From Symsagittifera roscoffensis (Eukaryota > Xenacoelomorpha > Acoela > Convolutidae), in the NCBI RefSeq assembly GCF_963678635.1, contig NW_026970991.1, positions 1 to 64,000 on the forward strand: a DNA stretch of 64,000 bases, read 5' to 3'. The first letter of the stretch is position 1. Each line of letters begins with the position of its first letter. Made by a program: the position numbers and the translations under genes. The notes below the pieces were generated by a model. That model was not told where the DNA came from. It saw only the letters and a list, made by a program, of their open reading frames with translations, and made no database searches. Shown piece by piece: positions 23,401 to 32,504 of the stretch.

Positions 23401-25340
23401 TTACTGTCTAAAATTTTGTCGCCCTCTATCGATTTTATTCTTTGCGAATTAGATGAAGTGTTTTGAATTAAGGCGCCCTCTACCGATAGAATTCCTAACT
23501 TGTTAGATGTAACAATTGAATTGCTTAACTCGGTACAATTGACCCGAGACAGACTGATATCCAATGACTCAATTAGATTAATATTATCGGATACAACAGA
23601 ATTTTGGCTGAATTTCGTGATATTAGATAATTCTTTCGTTGGAGAATGATATTTGGCCCACTCGTCCAAGAAATCGCATGCATCAAAGAATCGATTAATA
23701 CATTTGACCACATATTGTTCGTCCAAATTACTTGGTCGCGGTGCTTCAAATGTTGGATAACGGGATAAGTAATCCACTATTCCTAATTTACCACCGGAGA
23801 TGTGAAAGATATCAAAATTGAAAAGTAATAACCTATCAGCCCATCTGGTTAAGCGCGATTGATGAGTTTTATTACCTCGGTTAGTCTTTAGCGCGGATAT
23901 AATTGCTTTGTGGTCAGTTAAAATCACAAAATGATTTCCCAGCAAATAAGTCCGAAAATGCTCACACGACCATACAATTGCTAGAAGTTCTAATTCATTA
24001 ATGCTGTATTTCTTCTCCTGATCATTTAGAAACCGTGACGCAAAAGCAATTGGGACCCAAACATCCTTTTCGATCTCTTGCTCTAATGCAGCACCCAGAC
24101 CACTATGACTAGCGTCACATTTCACCCGCGAGTTCCGACTTTGGTCATAACGGTACATTTTTGTAATATTCGCTATCAATTGTGAGATGTTACGAAACGC
24201 GGTTTGTTGGCAATCCCCCCACACGAATTTACTTTTATTACTTGCTTTCAAGGACGGGCGTAATTGGTCTGAATGGACCTGAATATTCGGCAAAAATCGT
24301 TGTAGATGGTTGAGTATGCCCATGAACGAACGGAGTTGCTTAAGCGTCCTTGGAGGTTCCAGAGCTAGTACTGCCTCTATCTTAGAACGTTTCGGTCTGT
24401 ATCCTTCTGAATCGATATCATATCCTAGCCAAGATAATTGATTCATAGAAAAGTCGCATTTCGAAAGTTTCAGAGCAAAACCTTCTTCATCCAGACGACT
24501 TATCACTTTGTCTACAAGAATGTTGTGATCCTCGACTGAGCCCTTCGAGACAATCAGAATATCGTCCAGGAAACAAAATACTCCTGACAAACCCTGTAGA
24601 GTATTATCCATCGCTTTTTGGAATTCCTTTGGCATGTCCGTTAATCCATAAAACCACGTTTTGAACCGATACGTGCCAGTTTGTTCTCCACAGACGATAT
24701 TAAAATTGCAATGACGACTAACTTCTTCACTGAGCGGGATCTGACTGAATGCGTATTTTAAATCTAAGGATGTAAACCAAACCTCTCCTGAAGTGTCCGA
24801 TGTTATTATCTGGGCGGCCGAGTCCAACAGTTCCAACAAATTCGGCATTTGGTAATGGCTCTTATGAATTTGATCATTCATAGGTTTAGCATCCATAGCT
24901 AATTTCACAGAGCCATCTTTCTTAGCCGTAATAACGATCGGAGAGATGAAATGTTCACTTGTACATTTATTAAGTTTAGAAACGTGTCCTTCATGAATTA
25001 GTTTTTGGATTTCCTGACCAACTTTATCTTGAATATGCACCGGTACTCTCCTTACCTTTTCTTGAATCGGAACGAGTGGAGACTTGAAAGTAGAGAATAC
25101 TTTGTGGTTTTTGGCTTTGCCGACTCTATTGAATACACGATGAAATTTTTGGTGGAAGTGAGTTTTCCAGGAATCCGGCATTAAATTCGGGTTTGATTGG
25201 GAGACTTCTCCCACCAAAGGACGATATGGTCTAACTTGCGTTGTTCTTACCCCCAAATGGGGTTGCAAATCTAAACCCAATAAACAACGTGTACGATTTA
25301 CTGAAATAAGGAATTTTGCAGACTTGATATGCCATCCCAA
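20445..25340 (-). CDS. pol: Pol polyprotein: RT, RNase H, membrane-like insert, integrase
   Basis: A frame of 1631 codons beginning without an ATG (TTG at 25340), so it is normally made as part of a longer polyprotein. RT: D193 in WFTSLDLKYAF and F-L-D-D at 257-260. RNase H: D409 (VKCDASHSG), E449/E451, D476 (LTDHKA). Integrase: H929/H932 and C961/C964 of the zinc-binding end, then D996 (LDYAGP), D1056 (KTDQYSG) and E1092 (GLVERSIQ), a D-D-35-E spacing. Residues 685-708 and 718-745 are strongly hydrophobic, an unusual membrane-like insert between RNase H and integrase. The last 450 residues are Ser/Pro-rich and probably disordered. Confidence 0.9.
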   Translation of the reverse strand: MGWHIKSAKFLISVNRTRCLLGLDLQPHLGVRTTQVRPYRPLVGEVSQSNPNLMPDSWKTHFHQKFHRVFNRVGKAKNHKVFSTFKSPLVPIQEKVRRVPVHIQDKVGQEIQKLIHEGHVSKLNKCTSEHFISPIVITAKKDGSVKLAMDAKPMNDQIHKSHYQMPNLLELLDSAAQIITSDTSGEVWFTSLDLKYAFSQIPLSEEVSRHCNFNIVCGEQTGTYRFKTWFYGLTDMPKEFQKAMDNTLQGLSGVFCFLDDILIVSKGSVEDHNILVDKVISRLDEEGFALKLSKCDFSMNQLSWLGYDIDSEGYRPKRSKIEAVLALEPPRTLKQLRSFMGILNHLQRFLPNIQVHSDQLRPSLKASNKSKFVWGDCQQTAFRNISQLIANITKMYRYDQSRNSRVKCDASHSGLGAALEQEIEKDVWVPIAFASRFLNDQEKKYSINELELLAIVWSCEHFRTYLLGNHFVILTDHKAIISALKTNRGNKTHQSRLTRWADRLLLFNFDIFHISGGKLGIVDYLSRYPTFEAPRPSNLDEQYVVKCINRFFDACDFLDEWAKYHSPTKELSNITKFSQNSVVSDNINLIESLDISLSRVNCTELSNSIVTSNKLGILSVEGALIQNTSSNSQRIKSIEGDKILDSNQSELSHQFNKSVLSPLEGVQIVGSNSGQSALRKIMPAFVTFSAWFTYYLPILISLWIITLAVSNGDLLSPLIHFFALILSYWICWNTTGLLGAFLFQTAMNPNTSANNTNDSFEQLLNQYLPVHQHWFSSDRARPRFRAGAVRPRRSSTVQRGVELRSQYARILANFRTKRARKTTITQQQNQSVNSLEILKAPVVAKDQKSITGLVGILDSDVLSELTDEDARLCLMKRAIVNRDYEGFCRIDPYIKSFWHCAAVVDGCVVVDNRIAIPMCLRKPLLSRLHRSHAGQLAMVDAAQYIWWPRMHRDIVQLCKDCPQCTKFGKNLKANASFNYSKPLPLLSGPNEELQLDYAGPLLDSFGNSIYILVVAIDQYSKYPSAMITRSTGGRKIIKFLKSYIQQHSIPKSIKTDQYSGFKNKLVQQFCLEKNIAQYFCPVGDHRGCGLVERSIQTIKRRLGASRLSSDFSNVQDTLRNIIEDIRVTKNSVTGVSPFELHFGRPPNTELSLAAERLSSGVHLDNQQLERDLLTPEQRREQCDSRPRIKVVRKGQSSPTVSPHFGGTTDSVADTPHYRALESLAHSANQWLTLKRSLSHQEGVKALKTLTERNQVLAATLRSNLSAGTLRFRNQMQMDQIRPSVPKRNLDYLVLNEPNKVEIFRKFLNRKSDRELFKPFKGTIVRVTGSTYISDKGKVIRRNHLAVRLKSTNLSFSGKQLTPVKKGQKRPIVSSSPSSSEDNRPLKQSSSRQCITAKTVHVPTHSKFPSLTSSHTPPRGQMVRPGSTRPREVAISEAPGVRNIPFPQHSTPVVDLTASSSTSGNEGTEVPISLTSKSPTPAKIPVCTDLIPISSDDESSIPKSQEGIQPTPAASGLLSQDGPVILTEPDGNVSSSSNLSRASSRRKKQTTFYGSPIRHSVNVIDSQSVSTPPSTPASPDKKVRFVVATPDRSYHAGPSRAVPSDNSEILYRRFTRFPTKSHSDHPLRRADK

Positions 25341-25549
25341 AGATGATAGTCAACGTATACTGTATCGATTGGATTTTCTTGAACCGTGAAGATCTTGGCT
25401 GAAGGTACAGTTTTCAGGATATAGTCTGCTGTCTTCTTATTCACGAAAGAAGCTGGGCTCCCAGCTGGGCTCCCAGCTGGGAAGTTTAAAAAACGTCTTG
25501 CCACAACGTAGTGTAATCTGGATAGAACGTAACTTGCCCGTGGCGGCAT
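25298..25549 (-). pseudogene. retroviral-type aspartic protease, damaged
   Basis: The frame carries the sequence expected of the second half of a retropepsin-type protease, with SFVNKKTADYILKTV after the active-site position. The active site itself, normally D-T/S-G, is replaced by P-A-G-S-P-A-G-S. The cause is a tandem GGGAGCCCAGCT repeat (about 25452-25481). Both borders need a frame change to join to nucleocapsid upstream and pol downstream (near 25340). As read, the protease should be inactive. Confidence 0.6.
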
Positions 25550-26042
25550 TGACCACCTCCAACTTCTTCACTGACCTAATTGGAAGACTTGGTTTCCCTG
25601 CTGCTACAGATAAAACAGCGAATTCCGACTCACTATCGGATGTGATGAAATTGCAATTTTGTTCCACTGTCTCGTCTGACTCAGCTTCTACGTTCGCAAC
25701 AATCTTAGAATTGCAGCACTTGGCAAAGTGGCCTTTTTTGTTACAGTTCCTGCAAGTTACATTTCTGGCTGGACAACTCTGCTTGTGGTTTGCTGAGAAT
25801 CTGTTACCACAGAAGTAACACGACTTCGATTTTTCGTTGAACCCCTTTTGCTTACTATTCTGTGCCCGACTAATCCTGTCAGAAAGTTTCTTACCCTGGA
25901 CAGAGAAGGTGGGTTCCTGTTTTATCCGGGAGTTTTGACCCAAGATGGCACCTGACTGGGAGGAATTGCCCGTCGACGACGAACTCCCAAGTTGCCTTTG
26001 CAAATCGGTGGCCGTTTGTGCTCCTTTTTCTTGGAGTAGCAC
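25437..26042 (-). CDS. Gag nucleocapsid region with zinc knuckles, leading into protease
   Basis: Continuation of gag in a second frame. A cysteine/histidine block (CYFCGNRFSANHKQSCPA, then CRNCNKKGHFAKCC) shows a C-x2-C-x4-H-x4-C knuckle preceded by a variant one, consistent with RNA-binding nucleocapsid. The N-terminal part is Ser/Gln-rich. The C-terminus enters the protease fold and stops at 25437 just after a 12-bp repeat, while the protease sense continues in the next frame (25298-25549). Confidence 0.7.
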   Translation of the reverse strand: MLLQEKGAQTATDLQRQLGSSSSTGNSSQSGAILGQNSRIKQEPTFSVQGKKLSDRISRAQNSKQKGFNEKSKSCYFCGNRFSANHKQSCPARNVTCRNCNKKGHFAKCCNSKIVANVEAESDETVEQNCNFITSDSESEFAVLSVAAGKPSLPIRSVKKLEVVNAATGKLRSIQITLRCGKTFFKLPSWEPSWEPSFFRE

Positions 26043-26745
26043 CTGGATGAATACATAATTCTCTCTGAATATCCTTATATCTCATTTTGGCAATGAAGAT
26101 ATCTCTTACGACTTCTTTTTCTTGATCAATTGTCCACCCACACAGGGCGGCTTGTCCCGTCAAACGCAGATAAAATGCTTCCAAACTTTCTCGGTCTGAA
26201 TGTACCGCGTTGTATATTTGCATACATTCGATGATGAAATTTTTCTCCTTTCTGAACAAGAGAACACAGAATTCGTGGAAATCTCGAAATGATAATGCGC
26301 TCAGATCCGCATGCGGATAACTTTGGAGGAATCTTTTCCTCCCTTCTGAGCCGAGCGAGAAAAATAAATGAGATTTAACACGTTGTTCAACCTCGTAATA
26401 ATACACTCCTGGTGCAACTCTGGGACCTTTCGCCCGGCACTCTTCATTCATTTCCGTGACTCTTCGGACCGCCGCGTCATTTCGTGCAATACGATTTGCG
26501 ATTGCTGCAGCATCTTCATCCACCCCCACGACTTCTGGTTTTGGGGCAGGATCGTCGTGTACGACACCCGGAGGTTTTAATAATTCGCGTGGATCACATC
26601 TCTCTCTCAGAGTGATTGCCAAATTGAATTGACCTATCCACGAATCCCAGCTACAGGGTGGGTCCGCAGTTGGTTTATGCCAAAACACGGATACGCCCAA
26701 CAGGTCATTTCGATCCTCTGAGGTCGAAACTGCTGGCTGCGCCAT
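25891..26745 (-). CDS. gag: Gag, N-terminal part (frame ends early)
   Basis: Structural protein of the LTR element. The start ATG at 26745 uses the last LTR base plus the TG of the primer-binding site and gives MAQPAVSTSEDRND. A gag core is visible around residues 165-255 (FHEFCVLLFRKEKNF, then SLEAFYLRLTGQAALCGW and IFIAKMRYKDIQREL). After about residue 250 the frame leaves the gag sense, and the coherent reading continues in another frame from about 26042, so a single-base shift near 26040 separates the core from the zinc knuckle. Whether this is programmed frameshifting or damage cannot be told from one copy. The fossil gag at 16972-17670 has the same D-P-P start region. Confidence 0.75.
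   Translation of the reverse strand: MAQPAVSTSEDRNDLLGVSVFWHKPTADPPCSWDSWIGQFNLAITLRERCDPRELLKPPGVVHDDPAPKPEVVGVDEDAAAIANRIARNDAAVRRVTEMNEECRAKGPRVAPGVYYYEVEQRVKSHLFFSLGSEGRKRFLQSYPHADLSALSFRDFHEFCVLLFRKEKNFIIECMQIYNAVHSDRESLEAFYLRLTGQAALCGWTIDQEKEVVRDIFIAKMRYKDIQRELCIHPGATPRKRSTNGHRFAKATWEFVVDGQFLPVRCHLGSKLPDKTGTHLLCPG
26727..26744 (-). other. primer-binding site candidate
   Basis: Directly after the 5' LTR the element reads TGGCGCAGCC..., beginning with the TGG that pairs with a tRNA CCA end. The tRNA species was not identified. The site overlaps the first codons of gag. Confidence 0.55.
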
Positions 26746-27042
26746 GTGGAATGATAAAAGACAGTTGTAAAACAAGAATCTATTCTCCTTGTTTATGTTT
26801 ATAGTAATGTAAATAATATAGATAGTTTAGTATTTAGATTATGTCATGACAATGAAATAAATACAACTCAAATCTTTCATAAGTTGCAGAAGAATGAATG
26901 AGAACACATGTTTTAAAAGGCATGTGTTAAACTAGAACGGATTGGCAGGTCGGTCACGACCTTGATAGACAAAGGCGAGTTTAGCACAGATAGCTAGCAC
27001 AATAGTAATAACATAATGATCTCTAAACTACGCCGTACCACA
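26745..27042 (-). repeat. 5' LTR (right)
   Basis: Partner of the left LTR, also 298 bp. In element orientation its last base is the A of the gag start codon at 26745, so there is no leader between LTR and gag. Confidence 0.9.
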
Positions 27043-27281
27043 AAAAAACGTGCTTTCAATGAAATTCCCCACCCAAAAGCGAGTAATTCAAGCAACATGA
27101 CCAACATAGAGGGGGTAAATACCAATAAGAGGAGTCAATTGTTGCTTATTGTTTGGACAAACACATAAAGGTCAAAGAACTGATGAGCCTGTTTCAGCTT
27201 TGAGCTCGCCAAGCAAAATTATTTAAAGAAAGAGAAAGACTTTGAAATTAATCAAGGTTTGCTCATTGAAAGATTTAGTGT
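27043..27281 (+). repeat. 239-bp direct duplication, right copy
   Basis: Second copy of the segment at 19710-19948, starting at the first base after the right LTR and ending where unrelated flank (GCCAATTTG) begins. The Maverick starts 49 bp further on. Confidence 0.85.
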
Positions 27282-27329
27282 GCCAATTTGATTGAATCAA
27301 AGTCTAGTCATAGGATTTTTACATATATT

Positions 27330-27561
27330 AGTAGTATTGTATCGTGTCCCGGATCCTAAGGGGGGGGTCCTTCCTAAGGGGGGGGTCCTCACGTAAAGCA
27401 AAATCCTAGGAAAGGGGTCCTTAATTTTTTGGAGGACCCCTATCCTAGGATTTTGTAAATGATCGCAAGTTCCCACCCCTAAAGTAAAAGACCCCCTCCT
27501 TAGGATCTTGTTAAGCTGAGCTCAACAACCGGGACGCGATACAATAATTCCTTCTAATTCC
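27330..27561 (+). repeat. Maverick left TIR
   Basis: 232 bp, matching 45400-45631 in inverted orientation with scattered mismatches. It contains two copies of a CCTAAGGGGGGGGTCC block. Its inner edge (27531-27545, GGGACGCGATACAAT) is an inverse of its outer edge, so the TIR itself is bounded by short inverted repeats. Confidence 0.92.
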
Positions 27562-27923
27562 TTTGAAAGCGGTCCCTTTTCCCGCGATAATTAAAATTAA
27601 TCGTCCTAATTCCTGAACTTTTCTTTTTTCGTCCTAGTTTCATGTGGATATCATTTCCTGGCTTTCTTTCTTTTCGTCAAAGATTTGTCATGCTATTAAA
27701 GTTTATTATTCAAAACAAGCCTAAGGATTTCACACATTTGTTTGAATTAACACTTGGTTTGTGTCTACTAGTTTATTTGCCTGAAGCTATTTATGTTAAA
27801 ACAGTGATTGAGCTCAATACGAGTATTTTATTAGTTGTAAATTGGTAAAAACCAAAACATATACAAGTCGAAGTATAAAAAGGACGAAGAGTAAAAATCA
27901 TCTGAAAATATATGTTTCAGACT

Positions 27924-30900
27924 TTAATGTTTATTGTTTTGGTTTTCTTTGCGGTGTTTTTTAGATGGTCGTTCTTCTGAAGCTTCAGATAAAATAAATG
28001 GGTTTTTTATAGGGGGACGTTCACGGACTCGGCTACTAGAAGCTTCTTCTTCTTCTTGCAGCTCTGCTTCTGAGTAGGGCCGCTGTAAAAATCCCCAATC
28101 CGGGAGTGTAAAATCGGGAGAACTGTTATCAGTTTCATTGTATGAGTTGGCCCACTCGGTGTCCATGTAAATGTCTTCTAGAAAAGCATTTTCTTCAGCG
28201 GCTTTATGGCCAAAGGGCACTGTCGAAATTCCGTCGAAAAGTAGAAAACGTTTTGAGTCGAATGGTGATAATGCAAGTTTGTTTTGTTTCACTGTCATAT
28301 TGGTGTGACCTTTCGAAACTATATTATAGTTGTATACTCTCATTGTTTTTCCAGTGAATAATGTGTCCCTGAAGGTTTGGTGGACCAGTTCTCTCTGTGC
28401 ACTCCGTTTAATTCCTTTGGCACTCAATTTTTGAGTGCCTTCTAAACAATAGCAAAATTATTATTCTTTTCTACAACGTTGGGGATAGCTTCATTTCACT
28501 TCAGCAACTCAATTTATACCGAACAAAATTTGATTCATTTTACCAAAAAAGAGCAGAAGACTCTAAATTATGATTAAAAAAGAGGAAACAAGAGGGAATA
28601 TGTTGTCAGATAAATCAACGTTTAGGCAACATTGTATAATGTTGCCTAAATCAGCTAAATGCCCATAGTTTAATGCAACAAATTAAGGGGTGTAGGTAGG
28701 TTGGTGGTGGTATTTTTGTTCTGTAAAAGGTAGGAATGGGGGGTGGAAGGGTGGCTTAAATTTTATTTACCATTAAGGACGACCGAATATAGTTTCGGTT
28801 TTAGGGCGATGAATTCTCTGATCGGCTTCCCACCAGTCTCGTCTTTGAACTTCAGCACAACTTTCTTGTTGGTATCCTCGAACAAGAAATGGTCCTTATC
28901 GTAATTTGAAAAGTCGAAATCAGCTTTTATTTTCTCCAAGTCTCGGTAAACGTCATCAGTTTTTATGGCGTAAATAAAACTATCCGTGTCGGAGTAAAGG
29001 AGTTCCAAGTTTAGATTTGGTTTCATTTTTTGATAGTGAAACTGAAACATGAAACGCTTGGCGAGGTCTAGGATGGTCGCACCAACTATCATAGGTTTAT
29101 CCCACAATATTTTTGTTACTGAAAAGCTAATTGTGGCTAATTGATCGTCAATGATTTGAAAGCTTTTCATTGTGCTCAGAGCTGTTTTTTGTAAAAGTTC
29201 TCTCTCATTCCTTACAATCTCCAGCTTCTTTCTTCCTAACTTAGACTCCATTTTCTTACCGAAAGCTGAATTAACAATTAGCTTGTAGAAGTTCTCCTGG
29301 AATTTATTTACCGCGGCTTTTCGTAGGCGGGTGTTGAGGTCGACAAAGGGTGCCATCCAGTGACTTTGGCGGAACTGAAGAACTTTTCCGAGGTGAGTTA
29401 TTTTCATTCCTAGCTCATGGTACAATTTTAGGGTAAGGTAGTGCAAAACATAACCTTCTTTAGGATGCAAGGTCTGTAGAAGCTTTGGCACTTTTGGCAG
29501 TGTGGTGATTCCCAATTTTCCCAACATGTCGACTTGCTCGTTGCTCATTGCACCGATGTCCACTACTTCACGAGAGGGGGCAAGGGGGTAATCAGCAAAG
29601 AAGTCGTGAAGCTCTTCGGGTATGGTTAAATTGACTTCAACTATATAACCCCATTCTGATGTTTCGCTGGTGAGCACTATGTCTGCCAGACTTTTTTCAA
29701 CTATTGAAAAATCGTTTAAGGGCAAAGGGCAGTGTTTCATTATCCCCCCGTACAAATTGTTTGCATCAATATTGAGGATGTAGCTTGATGGTTCTGAGGG
29801 CGAAAAATCGTCGAGGTATTTATTGTTTGCTTTGTAAAATCGGCGCGCGTAAATCGACGACATGCCTCCTCGTATCATTCGCTGCACAAGGTCTAGATGT
29901 TCACGGTCCGTTAAGAGTTTCAGTTCGGGCTTACAAACTTTTAGAAAGGCGTCCCCGGAAAGGTTACTTGCCGTGAAGTAACAGGCGCAATCCAGCCCGT
30001 ATGTTTGATAGCAAACTTCACGAAAAGCTTCGAAAACGGAAGCAAGCAATAGCACATCTGTAGTCAAGTACAAGTCGTGGTAATCACCAAGTGAGCCACA
30101 CTTCAGTTCGGTGAAAACTTTAAGGGCATGATTGTACTCGCTTCTTGAAACACTCACATCCCCTCCTGTTAGACTATTTTTCCACATTGCTCGTGGGGGA
30201 AGGCGAGTTTCTCGGAATTTTTCGAATGAGTTGAAGTATGAGTAGGGGTAATGCCCTTTCTGTTTCAACAGACTGACTTTTTCACGTGAGTGGCCGAGTT
30301 TTTCAAAATAGTTCTCCAGCAGAAAAAACTTTTCGTTGGGCAAATTATCGACAAGTTTTGCCAACGATGCCAGCATGAACCTATACGAATCGATGAATCT
30401 CAGATTTTCGTAGAGTTTTTTGATTTTTCCGTTTTTGTCCGTGTACGTTTTTATGTAGACTGAGATTGTCAAGGATATATATTTTTCTTCAGATGCGGGT
30501 ATTACGGAAAAAGTGTTTTCCGAATCGCTTTTTGCCAGCGCTTTGATTATAAAGTGTAAATCATAATTTGACAAATTATGAGCTACCACTGGAATGTAAT
30601 TTGTTGCTTTTCTATTAACGTTACACTCATTGTGTGCCCAACCCAGAAACTTGTTGGTGTAATGGCAATGATCAAGTACCACTTGATCATTGTCGGAAAA
30701 ATCATTCTCGCATATCCAACAAATTGTAGCATCTTCCCGTTCCTGGTCTGTTATACCAGTGAAAGTGTAATATTTTCTTTTTTCTACGTAAATTTGTCTC
30801 GCTAACGATTCAAGGGAGCTAATTAGCTCTTCCATCACATTCGGTCCTCTTTTAAGCTCAAACTTTAACAGGTCTTTTTTCCCAAATTCGATTACTGCTA

Positions 30901-32504
30901 ACGCGTAGCCGCACGGTTGATGGATTTCAATTGTTTGCGTGCTAGATTTTCGCGGATCAGGTTGCGGTCCGTATACTGGTAAGAGCAGTGACTCCAAATC
31001 AAAGTAGATTACTCTGGGTACGTACCAACGAGCTGTTAAGTTTTTGAACTTGTGGTCATCTTTTCCCGGCTTGGGCATTGTTATGACGACATCTTCGTCT
31101 TGGTAGCACAGTTCTTGATGTCTTCTCAAAGTTTCGAATGAAGCGCATGTGTGGAAACATTTGCGACAAATCTCAGATTGAAATCGGTGCACTTTGTGCC
31201 GCACGTACTCGACCAGTTTCTGGAGATCACTTATCAACACATAGTGATATTTTGATCCATCTGTAAGCAGCAACAAGTCCACAATCAGGCTAGTAGTGAA
31301 TCTGCTCGATACTCTTATGGGCAACAATTCGCCATCGTTGTACCTGAACAGAAAAATAATTTTTATACCTAGGTTTGAAATGAAATAAAAAGGGTGTTTG
31401 AATAGGTGAAGAACATTATTGAAGGAATTTTAAAATTTTTAGAAGGAAATTAGAATTTGCTTACCGGAAGACGTTGATTTGACAATTGTTCAACTTTTCA
31501 AATCTGTCCATATCCATCAGACCCATTGGCATTTCGTATTCCCCATTGATTTTCACAATTCCTTCTTTGTCGAGATTGTAGGTTGAGACTTTGTTTTTCT
31601 CCAGCCACCGTCTAGATGTGGGGTAGAGGGCCGGCTCATTCACATTGTGATATGCGGCAACAAAGGAGTAGAGAAAGCAACGGTCATCATCTTTAGTGTT
31701 GATATTTGTGAGCAGAGTAGATGCTGCGCTGAGTGCATCAGGTAGCTCGAGGTAGGATCCTGCTCTTATTGGTGAGAAGGCCGCGAAACTGATTTGCAAT
31801 TTTTCAATTCTGTCAATAATCCATCCGCTACCATGAGAAGAGAACGAATTGACTTGGTTGACCATATGTTCAATCAGTTCCAAGAATTGAACCCCAGCTA
31901 TTCCCTCGAAGTACACTGTCAATGTCTTAGTGTTCAGAAACAGCATGGTCCTTTCGAAGTTTCCACTGTCCCCGTCTTGCACAGTGGGAATTTTGATCAT
32001 TCCCACTTCCACATGGAATTGCACCTTGTTCGGACCCTCTTTGACCCTTTCCAGTATAAGAGCATCTATTTCCTCCTTGTTTTGCATCATGACTTGAAGC
32101 AAATCCATTTCTTTTTCACCAACTTTGAGATCGTATCGACGCAATTTGCCTCTGAACGCGCTTTCCGTTGGGGCAGCGGAAGACGTCGTCTCAATGCCGT
32201 CCCAAACAGGCAATGCGTGCTTCTTCAGCAAGTGTTGTCCATAGCTTTCCGCGGTGAGAAATATTGTATGGCAATAGATACAATGACTATTCGAAGTCAT
32301 GTCATGTACCAGCTCGACGTGCTCTCGGGCTTCCGAAAAACTCTCGAATGACTCTAGACACTCATCGCAAACAGTTTGAGGAGGAGGGGGAGGAAGGATC
32401 TTGTGAACTTTTTGCTCATGTCTTCTCAAGTTCCTTTTAGAGCTCAGTATTTTTCCGCACTGCTGGCAAGGAACAGGTGTCGCGATAGAAGTAGAGTTCG
32501 GCAT
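27924..32504 (-). CDS. polB: protein-primed family B DNA polymerase, three exons
   Basis: Replicative polymerase of the Maverick. Exons on the minus strand: 31465-32504, 28771-31343, 27924-28441. Introns are 31344-31464 (121 bp) and 28442-28770 (329 bp), both GT-AG. The exon lengths sum to 4131 nt, exactly 1377 codons, and family-typical sequence is restored across both joins. The N-terminus has three C2H2 fingers (for example CQQCGKILSS...RRHEQKVH). The exonuclease has D463-x-E465 (YFDLES), D609 (NLSNYDLHF) and about D777 (TTDVLLL). An HNH/zinc-like insert at 556-595 includes LDHCHYTNKF. The polymerase has D874 (DANNLYG), NSAFGK near 1039, and YSDTDS near 1133. The C-terminal 100 residues are acidic and end in a basic RPSKKHRK nuclear-signal-like stretch. 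Confidence 0.93.
28621..28650. repeat. perfect 13-bp palindrome inside polB intron 2
   Basis: TTTAGGCAACATT, a GTAT loop, then the exact inverse. It lies in the 329-bp intron, the only sizeable non-coding gap near the left end. It may be an RNA hairpin or protein-binding site. Confidence 0.6.

Larger units (their letters stand above)
19949..27042 (-). mobile_element. Ty3/gypsy-type LTR retrotransposon, young but with broken gag/protease
   Basis: Two 298-bp LTRs (19949-20246 and 26745-27042) bound a minus-strand element of 7,094 bp. The order is gag, zinc knuckle, protease, RT, RNase H, integrase, which is Ty3/gypsy order rather than Copia. The RT-RNase H-integrase frame of 1631 codons is open. 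LTR copies differ at only a few positions by eye, so the insertion is recent compared with the fossils upstream. Lesions are confined to gag and protease. No env-like frame follows pol. Confidence 0.9.

Noticed and set aside
31794..32351. 185-codon plus-strand frame opposite polB exon 1
   Set aside because: It is the antisense of a well-supported polymerase exon.
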